Shown one piece after another: positions 8,701 through 23,700 of a stretch of DNA of 64,000 nt. Both the position numbers and the translations under genes were made by a program. Under the pieces are notes generated by a model that was not told the origin of the DNA, searched no databases, and was given only the letters and a program-made list of their open reading frames with translations. Origin of the DNA: Owenia fusiformis. Lineage: Eukaryota > Annelida > Polychaeta > Sabellida > Oweniidae. The stretch lies in assembly GCA_903813345.2 (NCBI GenBank), contig CAIIXF020000012.1, forward strand, positions 10,560,432 to 10,624,431. The letters are read 5' to 3'. The stretch's first letter is position 1. The number at the start of each line of letters is the position of its first letter.

Positions 8701-11700
8701 TTAAACAATTTTCAATAGATTTCAAACTCAAGACCACCGTCACAAAAAGTCAAATATTTGAAGTGAACCGAATCATTTCGCCATACTTTTTGTAAAATTA
8801 TATACACACGAGATAAACAAAATAAAATATAAAATCTGTACATTTTCACTGGTGATTGCACTGATAAATATTGATTTCAATCAACCATCATCCCGATTTT
8901 AAATTTAGATTTTTTGTCTTCTACCTTTTCACTAGCGCCATCTGTGGAGTTATGCCTAATAGTGCCATGGTTCGATGATTTTTGGTGAAAAGTGATATTT
9001 TTATGAAAGAATGAAGAGTTTCAAGATTGTTTGTGCAGTTTAAGAATGATATATAGACAATTGGGCATTTTATGGGTACTTAACTAACCTTGGGGTGGTT
9101 CGAATTTAGGCCAAAAATTTTTCTTGAGAATTCAACATTTCTACATTTAAATGGTTACATTAACTCGGATCTATAAAATTGAGCTTCCAAAGAGTCGAGC
9201 AAACTTATTTATATTGATCAAAGTGTTTTATTGGCAAAAATCACTGGACCATGACACATTAATTTGGCCAATTTTTGGGCAAAATTAGCCAAAAGCTGAC
9301 TAAATTAGTCAGTTTTCACTGGTTTTCTACTGTTTAACTTCTTCTTAAATCAAAATTATAGATTAATTTTGGCTAATTAGATACCATTCATGAAATTATT
9401 CCCAATTGTAGCCTTAAAAGATCAAATTCAGCCATTTATTTTGTTCAAATATGTTGACATCCCTCGGAAAAATTAGGCTGAGAAATTCTGACATCTAAAA
9501 ATGTTACAATACATCCTTTACCAAGCAAAATATGGCAAAAAATATTCAATACTTTATATGACAGTTCGCAGGCCTACAAACAATGACATTTCAGGCAACT
9601 TTCCGATGGTTAATGCCAAACAGTGCCTAATAATCGTCAAAACCCGTAATTTTGAAGTCAAAAAAAGAAAAAAAGCTGATTCAGCATTATTTTTTAGTTT
9701 CTCCCGATCAGATCCTTATGGGCCATCGTCCAATAAACATTTTACGTCACATATCTCTCATTCTGAGAGGTTTTGAGCCAAATAATAGCAGTTTTAGTAA
9801 TTTCTTATGTTGCTAATAGGGACAATTCCACAGATAAATGCTGTAATGTAATCCAATGTGAAAATATTGAAATCTTTTGATTGATTATGAAAAAACGAGG
9901 ATTTTCGGTTCATAACCCCATATACCACGGGATAGCTCCATATGTCCCCTTTCAAATCAAAACAAAAATTGCATAGAACACCCATTGAGAAAAAAAAGAT
10001 ATGACTGCTTTTTCTGCCATCTATCCGAATTTTAAACAATTTTCAATAGATTTCAAACTCAAGACCACCGTCACAAAAAGTCAAATATTTGAAGTGAACC
10101 GAATCATTTCGCCATACTTTTTGTAAAATTATATACACACGAGATAAACAAAATAAAATATAAAATCTGTACATTTTCACTGGTGATTGCACTGATAAAT
10201 ATTGATTTCAATCAACCATCATCCCGATTTTAAATTTAGATTTTTTGTCTTCTACCTTTTCACTAGCGCCATCTGTGGAGTTATGCCTAATAGTGCCATG
10301 GTTCGATGATTTTTGGTGAAAAATGATATTTTTATGAAAGAATGAAGAGTTTCAAGATTGTTTGTGCAGTTTAAGAATGATATATAGACAATTGGGCATT
10401 TTATGGGTACTTAACTAACCTTGGGGTGGTTCGAATTTAGGCCAAAAATTTTTCTTGAGAATTCAACATTTCTACATTTAAATGGTTACATTAACTCGGA
10501 TCTATAAAATTGAGCTTCCAAAGAGTCGAGCAAACTTATTTATATTGATCAAAGTGTTTTATTGGCAAAAATCACTGGACCATGACACATTAATTTGGCC
10601 AATTTTTGGGCAAAATTAGCCAAAAGCTGACTAAATTAGTCAGTTTTCACTGGTTTTCTACTGTTTAACTTCTTCTTAAATCAAAATTATAGATTAATTT
10701 TGGCTAATTAGATACCATTCATGAAATTATTCCCAATTGTAGCCTTAAAAGATCAAATTCAGCCATTTATTTTGTTCAAATATGTTGACATCCCTCGGAA
10801 AAATTAGGCTGAGAAATTCTGACATCTAAAAATGTTACAATACATCCTTTACCAAGCAAAATATGGCAAAAAATATTCAATACTTTATATGACAGTTCGC
10901 AGGCCTACAAACAATGACATTTCAGGCAACTTTCCGATGGTTAATGCCAAACAGTGCCTAATAATCGTCAAAACCCGTAATTTTGAAGTCAAAAAAAGAA
11001 AAAAAGCTGATTCAGCATTATTTTTTAGTTTCTCCCGATCAGATCCTTATGGGCCATCGTCCAATAAACATTTTACGTCACATATCTCTCATTCTGAGAG
11101 GTTTTGAGCCAAATAATAGCAGTTTTAGTAATTTCTTATGTTGCTAATAGGGACAATTCCACAGATAAATGCTGTAATGTAATCCAATGTGAAAATATTG
11201 AAATCTTTTGATTGATTATGAAAAAACGAGGATTTTCGGTTCATAACCCCATATACCACGGGATAGCTCCATATGTCCCCTTTCAAATCAAAACAAAAAT
11301 TGCATAGAACACCCATTGAGAAAAAAAAGATATGACTGCTTTTTCTGCCATCTATCCGAATTTTAAACAATTTTCAATAGATTTCAAACTCAAGACCACC
11401 GTCACAAAAAGTCAAATATTTGAAGTGAACCGAATCATTTCGCCATACTTTTTGTAAAATTATATACACACGAGATAAACAAAATAAAATATAAAATCTG
11501 TACATTTTCACTGGTGATTGCACTGATAAATATTGATTTCAATCAACCATCATCCCGATTTTAAATTTAGATTTTTTGTCTTCTACCTTTTCACTAGCGC
11601 CATCTGTGGAGTTATGCCTAATAGTGCCATGGTTCGATGATTTTTGGTGAAAAGTGATATTTTTATGAAAGAATGAAGAGTTTCAAGATTGTTTGTGCAG

Positions 11701-14700
11701 TTTAAGAATGATATATAGACAATTGGGCATTTTATGGGTACTTAACTAACCTTGGGGTGGTTCGAATTTAGGCCAAAAATTTTTCTTGAGAATTCAACAT
11801 TTCTACATTTAAATGGTTACATTAACTCGGATCTATAAAATTGAGCTTCCAAAGAGTCGAGCAAACTTATTTATATTGATCAAAGTGTTTTATTGGCAAA
11901 AATCACTGGACCATGACACATTAATTTGGCCAATTTTTGGGCAAAATTAGCCAAAAGCTGACTAAATTAGTCAGTTTTCACTGGTTTTCTACTGTTTAAC
12001 TTCTTCTTAAATCAAAATTATAGATTAATTTTGGCTAATTAGATACCATTCATGAAATTATTCCCAATTGTAGCCTTAAAAGATCAAATTCAGCCATTTA
12101 TTTTGTTCAAATATGTTGACATCCCTCGGAAAAATTAGGCTGAGAAATTCTGACATCTAAAAATGTTACAATACATCCTTTACCAAGCAAAATATGGCAA
12201 AAAATATTCAATACTTTATATGACAGTTCGCAGGCCTACAAACAATGACATTTCAGGCAACTTTCCGATGGTTAATGCCAAACAGTGCCTAATAATCGTC
12301 AAAACCCGTAATTTTGAAGTCAAAAAAAGAAAAAAAGCTGATTCAGCATTATTTTTTAGTTTCTCCCGATCAGATCCTTATGGGCCATCGTCCAATAAAC
12401 ATTTTACGTCACATATCTCTCATTCTGAGAGGTTTTGAGCCAAATAATAGCAGTTTTAGTAATTTCTTATGTTGCTAATAGTGCCATGGTTCGATGATTT
12501 TTGGTGAAAAATGATATTTTTATGAAAGAATGAAGAGTTTCAAGATTGTTTGTGCAGTTTAAGAATGATATATAGACAATTGGGCATTTTATGGGTACTT
12601 AACTAACCTTGGGGTGGTTCGAATTTAGGCCAAAAATTTTTCTTGAGAATTCAACATTTCTACATTTAAATGGTTACATTAACTCGGATCTATAAAATTG
12701 AGCTTCCAAAGAGTCGAGCAAACTTATTTATATTGATCAAAGTGTTTTATTGGCAAAAATCACTGGACCATGACACATTAATTTGGCCAATTTTTGGGCA
12801 AAATTAGCCAAAAGCTGACTAAATTAGTCAGTTTTCACTGGTTTTCTACTGTTTAACTTCTTCTTAAATCAAAATTATAGATTAATTTTGGCTAATTAGA
12901 TACCATTCATGAAATTATTCCCAATTGTAGCCTTAAAAGATCAAATTCAGCCATTTATTTTGTTCAAATATGTTGACATCCCTCGGAAAAATTAGGCTGA
13001 GAAATTCTGACATCTAAAAATGTTACAATACATCCTTTACCAAGCAAAATATGGCAAAAAATATTCAATACTTTATATGACAGTTCGCAGGCCTACAAAC
13101 AATGACATTTCAGGCAACTTTCCGATGGTTAATGCCAAACAGTGCCTAATAATCGTCAAAACCCGTAATTTTGAAGTCAAAAAAAGAAAAAAAGCTGATT
13201 CAGCATTATTTTTTAGTTTCTCCCGATCAGATCCTTATGGGCCATCGTCCAATAAACATTTTACGTCACATATCTCTCATTCTGAGAGGTTTTGAGCCAA
13301 ATAATAGCAGTTTTAGTAATTTCTTATGTTGCTAATAGGGACAATTCCACAGATAAATGCTGTAATGTAATCCAATGTGAAAATATTGAAATCTTTTGAT
13401 TGATTATGAAAAAACGAGGATTTTCGGTTCATAACCCCATATACCACGGGATAGCTCCATATGTCCCCTTTCAAATCAAAACAAAAATTGCATAGAACAC
13501 CCATTGAGAAAAAAAAGATATGACTGCTTTTTCTGCCATCTATCCGAATTTTAAACAATTTTCAATAGATTTCAAACTCAAGACCACCGTCACAAAAAGT
13601 CAAATATTTGAAGTGAACCGAATCATTTCGCCATACTTTTTGTAAAATTATATACACACGAGATAAACAAAATAAAATATAAAATCTGTACATTTTCACT
13701 GGTGATTGCACTGATAAATATTGATTTCAATCAACCATCATCCCGATTTTAAATTTAGATTTTTTGTCTTCTACCTTTTCACTAGCGCCATCTGTGGAGT
13801 TATGCCTAATAGTGCCATGGTTCGATGATTTTTGGTGAAAAATGATATTTTTATGAAAGAATGAAGAGTTTCAAGATTGTTTGTGCAGTTTAAGAATGAT
13901 ATATAGACAATTGGGCATTTTATGGGTACTTAACTAACCTTGGGGTGGTTCGAATTTAGGCCAAAAATTTTTCTTGAGAATTCAACATTTCTACATTTAA
14001 ATGGTTACATTAACTCGGATCTATAAAATTGAGCTTCCAAAGAGTCGAGCAAACTTATTTATATTGATCAAAGTGTTTTATTGGCAAAAATCACTGGACC
14101 ATGACACATTAATTTGGCCAATTTTTGGGCAAAATTAGCCAAAAGCTGACTAAATTAGTCAGTTTTCACTGGTTTTCTACTGTTTAACTTCTTCTTAAAT
14201 CAAAATTATAGATTAATTTTGGCTAATTAGATACCATTCATGAAATTATTCCCAATTGTAGCCTTAAAAGATCAAATTCAGCCATTTATTTTGTTCAAAT
14301 ATGTTGACATCCCTCGGAAAAATTAGGCTGAGAAATTCTGACATCTAAAAATGTTACAATACATCCTTTACCAAGCAAAATATGGCAAAAAATATTCAAT
14401 ACTTTATATGACAGTTCGCAGGCCTACAAACAATGACATTTCAGGCAACTTTCCGATGGTTAATGCCAAACAGTGCCTAATAATCGTCAAAACCCGTAAT
14501 TTTGAAGTCAAAAAAAGAAAAAAAGCTGATTCAGCATTATTTTTTAGTTTCTCCCGATCAGATCCTTATGGGCCATCGTCCAATAAACATTTTACGTCAC
14601 ATATCTCTCATTCTGAGAGGTTTTGAGCCAAATAATAGCAGTTTTAGTAATTTCTTATGTTGCTAATAGGGACAATTCCACAGATAAATGCTGTAATGTA

Positions 14701-17700
14701 ATCCAATGTGAAAATATTGAAATCTTTTGATTGATTATGAAAAAACGAGGATTTTCGGTTCATAACCCCATATACCACGGGATAGCTCCATATGTCCCCT
14801 TTCAAATCAAAACAAAAATTGCATAGAACACCCATTGAGAAAAAAAAGATATGACTGCTTTTTCTGCCATCTATCCGAATTTTAAACAATTTTCAATAGA
14901 TTTCAAACTCAAGACCACCGTCACAAAAAGTCAAATATTTGAAGTGAACCGAATCATTTCGCCATACTTTTTGTAAAATTATATACACACGAGATAAACA
15001 AAAAAAATATAAAATCTGTACATTTTCACTGGTGATTGCACTGATAAATATTGATTTCAATCAACCATCATCCCGATTTTAAATTTAGATTTTTTGTCTT
15101 CTACCTTTTCACTAGCGCCATCTGTGGAGTTATGCCTAATAGTGCCATGGTTCGATGATTTTTGGTGAAAAATGATATTTTTATGAAAGAATGAAGAGTT
15201 TCAAGATTGTTTGTGCAGTTTAAGAATGATATATAGACAATTGGGCATTTTATGGGTACTTAACTAACCTTGGGGTGGTTCGAATTTAGGCCAAAAATTT
15301 TTCTTGAGAATTCAACATTTCTACATTTAAATGGTTACATTAACTCGGATCTATAAAATTGAGCTTCCAAAGAGTCGAGCAAACTTATTTATATTGATCA
15401 AAGTGTTTTATTGGCAAAAATCACTGGACCATGACACATTAATTTGGCCAATTTTTGGGCAAAATTAGCCAAAAGCTGACTAAATTAGTCAGTTTTCACT
15501 GGTTTTCTACTGTTTAACTTCTTCTTAAATCAAAATTATAGATTAATTTTGGCTAATTAGATACCATTCATGAAATTATTCCCAATTGTAGCCTTAAAAG
15601 ATCAAATTCAGCCATTTATTTTGTTCAAATATGTTGACATCCCTCGGAAAAATTAGGCTGAGAAATTCTGACATCTAAAAATGTTACAATACATCCTTTA
15701 CCAAGCAAAATATGGCAAAAAATATTCAATACTTTATATGACAGTTCGCAGGCCTACAAACAATGACATTTCAGGCAACTTTCCGATGGTTAATGCCAAA
15801 CAGTGCCTAATAATCGTCAAAACCCGTAATTTTGAAGTCAAAAAAAGAAAAAAAGCTGATTCAGCATTATTTTTTAGTTTCTCCCGATCAGATCCTTATG
15901 GGCCATCGTCCAATAAACATTTTACGTCACATATCTCTCATTCTGAGAGGTTTTGAGCCAAATAATAGCAGTTTTAGTAATTTCTTATGTTGCTAATAGG
16001 GACAATTCCACAGATAAATGCTGTAATGTAATCCAATGTGAAAATATTGAAATCTTTTGATTGATTATGAAAAAACGAGGATTTTCGGTTCATAACCCCA
16101 TATACCACGGGATAGCTCCATATGTCCCCTTTCAAATCAAAACAAAAATTGCATAGAACACCCATTGAGAAAAAAAAGATATGACTGCTTTTTCTGCCAT
16201 CTATCCGAATTTTAAACAATTTTCAATAGATTTCAAACTCAAGACCACCGTCACAAAAAGTCAAATATTTGAAGTGAACCGAATCATTTCGCCATACTTT
16301 TTGTAAAATTATATACACACGAGATAAACAAAATAAAATATAAAATCTGTACATTTTCACTGGTGATTGCACTGATAAATATTGATTTCAATCAACCATC
16401 ATCCCGATTTTAAATTTAGATTTTTTGTCTTCTACCTTTTCACTAGCGCCATCTGTGGAGTTATGCCTAATAGTGCCATGGTTCGATGATTTTTGGTGAA
16501 AAATGATATTTTTATGAAAGAATGAAGAGTTTCAAGATTGTTTGTGCAGTTTAAGAATGATATATAGACAATTGGGCATTTTATGGGTACTTAACTAACC
16601 TTGGGGTGGTTCGAATTTAGGCCAAAAATTTTTCTTGAGAATTCAACATTTCTACATTTAAATGGTTACATTAACTCGGATCTATAAAATTGAGCTTCCA
16701 AAGAGTCGAGCAAACTTATTTATATTGATCAAAGTGTTTTATTGGCAAAAATCACTGGACCATGACACATTAATTTGGCCAATTTTTGGGCAAAATTAGC
16801 CAAAAGCTGACTAAATTAGTCAGTTTTCACTGGTTTTCTACTGTTTAACTTCTTCTTAAATCAAAATTATAGATTAATTTTGGCTAATTAGATACCATTC
16901 ATGAAATTATTCCCAATTGTAGCCTTAAAAGATCAAATTCAGCCATTTATTTTGTTCAAATATGTTGACATCCCTCGGAAAAATTAGGCTGAGAAATTCT
17001 GACATCTAAAAATGTTACAATACATCCTTTACCAAGCAAAATATGGCAAAAAATATTCAATACTTTATATGACAGTTCGCAGGCCTACAAACAATGACAT
17101 TTCAGGCAACTTTCCGATGGTTAATGCCAAACAGTGCCTAATAATCGTCAAAACCCGTAATTTTGAAGTCAAAAAAAGAAAAAAAGCTGATTCAGCATTA
17201 TTTTTTAGTTTCTCCCGATCAGATCCTTATGGGCCATCGTCCAATAAACATTTTACGTCACATATCTCTCATTCTGAGAGGTTTTGAGCCAAATAATAGC
17301 AGTTTTAGTAATTTCTTATGTTGCTAATAGTGCCATGGTTCGATGATTTTTGGTGAAAAATGATATTTTTATGAAAGAATGAAGAGTTTCAAGATTGTTT
17401 GTGCAGTTTAAGAATGATATATAGACAATTGGGCATTTTATGGGTACTTAACTAACCTTGGGGTGGTTCGAATTTAGGCCAAAAATTTTTCTTGAGAATT
17501 CAACATTTCTACATTTAAATGGTTACATTAACTCGGATCTATAAAATTGAGCTTCCAAAGAGTCGAGCAAACTTATTTATATTGATCAAAGTGTTTTATT
17601 GGCAAAAATCACTGGACCATGACACATTAATTTGGCCAATTTTTGGGCAAAATTAGCCAAAAGCTGACTAAATTAGTCAGTTTTCACTGGTTTTCTACTG

Positions 17701-20700
17701 TTTAACTTCTTCTTAAATCAAAATTATAGATTAATTTTGGCTAATTAGATACCATTCATGAAATTATTCCCAATTGTAGCCTTAAAAGATCAAATTCAGC
17801 CATTTATTTTGTTCAAATATGTTGACATCCCTCGGAAAAATTAGGCTGAGAAATTCTGACATCTAAAAATGTTACAATACATCCTTTACCAAGCAAAATA
17901 TGGCAAAAAATATTCAATACTTTATATGACAGTTCGCAGGCCTACAAACAATGACATTTCAGGCAACTTTCCGATGGTTAATGCCAAACAGTGCCTAATA
18001 ATCGTCAAAACCCGTAATTTTGAAGTCAAAAAAAGAAAAAAAGCTGATTCAGCATTATTTTTTAGTTTCTCCCGATCAGATCCTTATGGGCCATCGTCCA
18101 ATAAACATTTTACGTCACATATCTCTCATTCTGAGAGGTTTTGAGCCAAATAATAGCAGTTTTAGTAATTTCTTATGTTGCTAATAGGGACAATTCCACA
18201 GATAAATGCTGTAATGTAATCCAATGTGAAAATATTGAAATCTTTTGATTGATTATGAAAAAACGAGGATTTTCGGTTCATAACCCCATATACCACGGGA
18301 TAGCTCCATATGTCCCCTTTCAAATCAAAACAAAAATTGCATAGAACACCCATTGAGAAAAAAAAGATATGACTGCTTTTTCTGCCATCTATCCGAATTT
18401 TAAACAATTTTCAATAGATTTCAAACTCAAGACCACCGTCACAAAAAGTCAAATATTTGAAGTGAACCGAATCATTTCGCCATACTTTTTGTAAAATTAT
18501 ATACACACGAGATAAACAAAATAAAATATAAAATCTGTACATTTTCACTGTTGATTGCACTGATAAATATTGATTTCAATCAACCATCATCCCGATTTTA
18601 AATTTAGATTTTTTGTCTTCTACCTTTTCACTAGCGCCATCTGTGGAGTTATGCCTAATAGTGCCATGGTTCGATGATTTTTGGTGAAAAATGATATTTT
18701 TATGAAAGAATGAAGAGTTTCAAGATTGTTTGTGCAGTTTAAGAATGATATATAGACAATTGGGCATTTTATGGGTACTTAACTAACCTTGGGGTGGTTC
18801 GAATTTAGGCCAAAAATTTTTCTTGAGAATTCAACATTTCTACATTTAAATGGTTACATTAACTCGGATCTATAAAATTGAGCTTCCAAAGAGTCGAGCA
18901 AACTTATTTATATTGATCAAAGTGTTTTATTGGCAAAAATCACTGGACCATGACACATTAATTTGGCCAATTTTTGGGCAAAATTAGCCAAAAGCTGACT
19001 AAATTAGTCAGTTTTCACTGGTTTTCTACTGTTTAACTTCTTCTTAAATCAAAATTATAGATTAATTTTGGCTAATTAGATACCATTCATGAAATTATTC
19101 CCAATTGTAGCCTTAAAAGATCAAATTCAGCCATTTATTTTGTTCAAATATGTTGACATCCCTCGGAAAAATTAGGCTGAGAAATTCTGACATCTAAAAA
19201 TGTTACAATACATCCTTTACCAAGCAAAATATGGCAAAAAATATTCAATACTTTATATGACAGTTCGCAGGCCTACAAACAATGACATTTCAGGCAACTT
19301 TCCGATGGTTAATGCCAAACAGTGCCTAATAATCGTCAAAACCCGTAATTTTGAAGTCAAAAAAAGAAAAAAAGCTGATTCAGCATTATTTTTTAGTTTC
19401 TCCCGATCAGATCCTTATGGGCCATCGTCCAATAAACATTTTACGTCACATATCTCTCATTCTGAGAGGTTTTGAGCCAAATAATAGCAGTTTTAGTAAT
19501 TTCTTATGTTGCTAATAGGGACAATTCCACAGATAAATGCTGTAATGTAATCCAATGTGAAAATATTGAAATCTTTTGATTGATTATGAAAAAACGAGGA
19601 TTTTCGGTTCATAACCCCATATACCACGGGATAGCTCCATATGTCCCCTTTCAAATCAAAACAAAAATTGCATAGAACACCCATTGAGAAAAAAAAGATA
19701 TGACTGCTTTTTCTGCCATCTATCCGAATTTTAAACAATTTTCAATAGATTTCAAACTCAAGACCACCGTCACAAAAAGTCAAATATTTGAAGTGAACCG
19801 AATCATTTCGCCATACTTTTTGTAAAATTATATACACACGAGATAAACAAAATAAAATATAAAATCTGTACATTTTCACTGGTGATTGCACTGATAAATA
19901 TTGATTTCAATCAACCATCATCCCGATTTTAAATTTAGATTTTTTGTCTTCTACCTTTTCACTAGCGCCATCTGTGGAGTTATGCCTAATAGTGCCATGG
20001 TTCGATGATTTTTGGTGAAAAATGATATTTTTATGAAAGAATGAAGAGTTTCAAGATTGTTTGTGCAGTTTAAGAATGATATATAGACAATTGGGCATTT
20101 TATGGGTACTTAACTAACCTTGGGGTGGTTCGAATTTAGGCCAAAAATTTTTCTTGAGAATTCAACATTTCTACATTTAAATGGTTACATTAACTCGGAT
20201 CTATAAAATTGAGCTTCCAAAGAGTCGAGCAAACTTATTTATATTGATCAAAGTGTTTTATTGGCAAAAATCACTGGACCATGACACATTAATTTGGCCA
20301 ATTTTTGGGCAAAATTAGCCAAAAGCTGACTAAATTAGTCAGTTTTCACTGGTTTTCTACTGTTTAACTTCTTCTTAAATCAAAATTATAGATTAATTTT
20401 GGCTAATTAGATACCATTCATGAAATTATTCCCAATTGTAGCCTTAAAAGATCAAATTCAGCCATTTATTTTGTTCAAATATGTTGACATCCCTCGGAAA
20501 AATTAGGCTGAGAAATTCTGACATCTAAAAATGTTACAATACATCCTTTACCAAGCAAAATATGGCAAAAAATATTCAATACTTTATATGACAGTTCGCA
20601 GGCCTACAAACAATGACATTTCAGGCAACTTTCCGATGGTTAATGCCAAACAGTGCCTAATAATCGTCAAAACCCGTAATTTTGAAGTCAAAAAAAGAAA

Positions 20701-23700
20701 AAAAGCTGATTCAGCATTATTTTTTAGTTTCTCCCGATCAGATCCTTATGGGCCATCGTCCAATAAACATTTTACGTCACATATCTCTCATTCTGAGAGG
20801 TTTTGAGCCAAATAATAGCAGTTTTAGTAATTTCTTATGTTGCTAATAGGGACAATTCCACAGATAAATGCTGTAATGTAATCCAATGTGAAAATATTGA
20901 AATCTTTTGATTGATTATGAAAAAACGAGGATTTTCGGTTCATAACCCCATATACCACGGGATAGCTCCATATGTCCCCTTTCAAATCAAAACAAAAATT
21001 GCATAGAACACCCATTGAGAAAAAAAGATATGACTGCTTTTTCTGCCATCTATCCGAATTTTAAACAATTTTCAATAGATTTCAAACTCAAGACCACCGT
21101 CACAAAAAGTCAAATATTTGAAGTGAACCGAATCATTTCGCCATACTTTTTGTAAAATTATATACACACGAGATAAACAAAATAAAATATAAAATCTGTA
21201 CATTTTCACTGGTGATTGCACTGATAAATATTGATTTCAATCAACCATCATCCCGATTTTAAATTTAGATTTTTTGTCTTCTACCTTTTCACTAGCGCCA
21301 TCTGTGGAGTTATGCCTAATAGTGCCATGGTTCGATGATTTTTGGTGAAAAATGATATTTTTATGAAAGAATGAAGAGTTTCAAGATTGTTTGTGCAGTT
21401 TAAGAATGATATATAGACAATTGGGCATTTTATGGGTACTTAACTAACCTTGGGGTGGTTCGAATTTAGGCCAAAAATTTTTCTTGAGAATTCAACATTT
21501 CTACATTTAAATGGTTACATTAACTCGGATCTATAAAATTGAGCTTCCAAGGAGTCGAGCAAACTTATTTATATTGATCAAAGTGTTTTATTGGCAAAAA
21601 TCACTGGACCATGACACATTAATTTGGCCAATTTTTGGGCAAAATTAGCCAAAAGCTGACTAAATTAGTCAGTTTTCACTGGTTTTCTACTGTTTAACTT
21701 CTTCTTAAATCAAAATTATAGATTAATTTTGGCTAATTAGATACCATTCATGAAATTATTCCCAATTGTAGCCTTAAAAGATCAAATTCAGCCATTTATT
21801 TTGTTCAAATATGTTGACATCCCTCGGAAAAATTAGGCTGAGAAATTCTGACATCTAAAAATGTTACAATACATCCTTTACCAAGCAAAATATGGCAAAA
21901 AATATTCAATACTTTATATGACAGTTCGCAGGCCTACAAACAATGACATTTCAGGCAACTTTCCGATGGTTAATGCCAAACAGTGCCTAATAATCGTCAA
22001 AACCCGTAATTTTGAAGTCAAAAAAAGAAAAAAAGCTGATTCAGCATTATTTTTTAGTTTCTCCCGATCAGATCCTTATGGGCCATCGTCCAATAAACAT
22101 TTTACGTCACATATCTCTCATTCTGAGAGGTTTTGAGCCAAATAATAGCAGTTTTAGTAATTTCTTATGTTGCTAATAGTGCCATGGTTCGATGATTTTT
22201 GGTGAAAAATGATATTTTTATGAAAGAATGAAGAGTTTCAAGATTGTTTGTGCAGTTTAAGAATGATATATAGACAATTGGGCATTTTATGGGTACTTAA
22301 CTAACCTTGGGGTGGTTCGAATTTAGGCCAAAAATTTTTCTTGAGAATTCAACATTTCTACATTTAAATGGTTACATTAACTCGGATCTATAAAATTGAG
22401 CTTCCAAAGAGTCGAGCAAACTTATTTATATTGATCAAAGTGTTTTATTGGCAAAAATCACTGGACCATGACACATTAATTTGGCCAATTTTTGGGCAAA
22501 ATTAGCCAAAAGCTGACTAAATTAGTCAGTTTTCACTGGTTTTCTACTGTTTAACTTCTTCTTAAATCAAAATTATAGATTAATTTTGGCTAATTAGATA
22601 CCATTCATGAAATTATTCCCAATTGTAGCCTTAAAAGATCAAATTCAGCCATTTATTTTGTTCAAATATGTTGACATCCCTCGGAAAAATTAGGCTGAGA
22701 AATTCTGACATCTAAAAATGTTACAATACATCCTTTACCAAGCAAAATATGGCAAAAAATATTCAATACTTTATATGACAGTTCGCAGGCCTACAAACAA
22801 TGACATTTCAGGCAACTTTCCGATGGTTAATGCCAAACAGTGCCTAATAATCGTCAAAACCCGTAATTTTGAAGTCAAAAAAAGAAAAAAAGCTGATTCA
22901 GCATTATTTTTTAGTTTCTCCCGATCAGATCCTTATGGGCCATCGTCCAATAAACATTTTACGTCACATATCTCTCATTCTGAGAGGTTTTGAGCCAAAT
23001 AATAGCAGTTTTAGTAATTTCTTATGTTGCTAATAGTGCCATGGTTCGATGATTTTTGGTGAAAAATGATATTTTTATGAAAGAATGAAGAGTTTCAAGA
23101 TTGTTTGTGCAGTTTAAGAATGATATATAGACAATTGGGCATTTTATGGGTACTTAACTAACCTTGGGGTGGTTCGAATTTAGGCCAAAATTTTTTCTTG
23201 AGAATTCAACATTTCTACATTTAAATGGTTACATTAACTCGGATCTATAAAATTGAGCTTCCAAAGAGTCGAGCAAACTTATTTATATTGATCAAAGTGT
23301 TTTATTGGCAAAAATCACTGGACCATGACACATTAATTTGGCCAATTTTTGGGCAAAATTAGCCAAAAGCTGACTAAATTAGTCAGTTTTCACTGGTTTT
23401 CTACTGTTTAACTTCTTCTTAAATCAAAATTATAGATTAATTTTGGCTAATTAGATACCATTCATGAAATTATTCCCAATTGTAGCCTTAAAAGATCAAA
23501 TTCAGCCATTTATTTTGTTCAAATATGTTGACATCCCTCGGAAAAATTAGGCTGAGAAATTCTGACATCTAAAAATGTTACAATACATCCTTTACCAAGC
23601 AAAATATGGCAAAAAATATTCAATACTTTATATGACAGTTCGCAGGCCTACAAACAATGACATTTCAGGCAACTTTCCGATGGTTAATGCCAAACAGTGC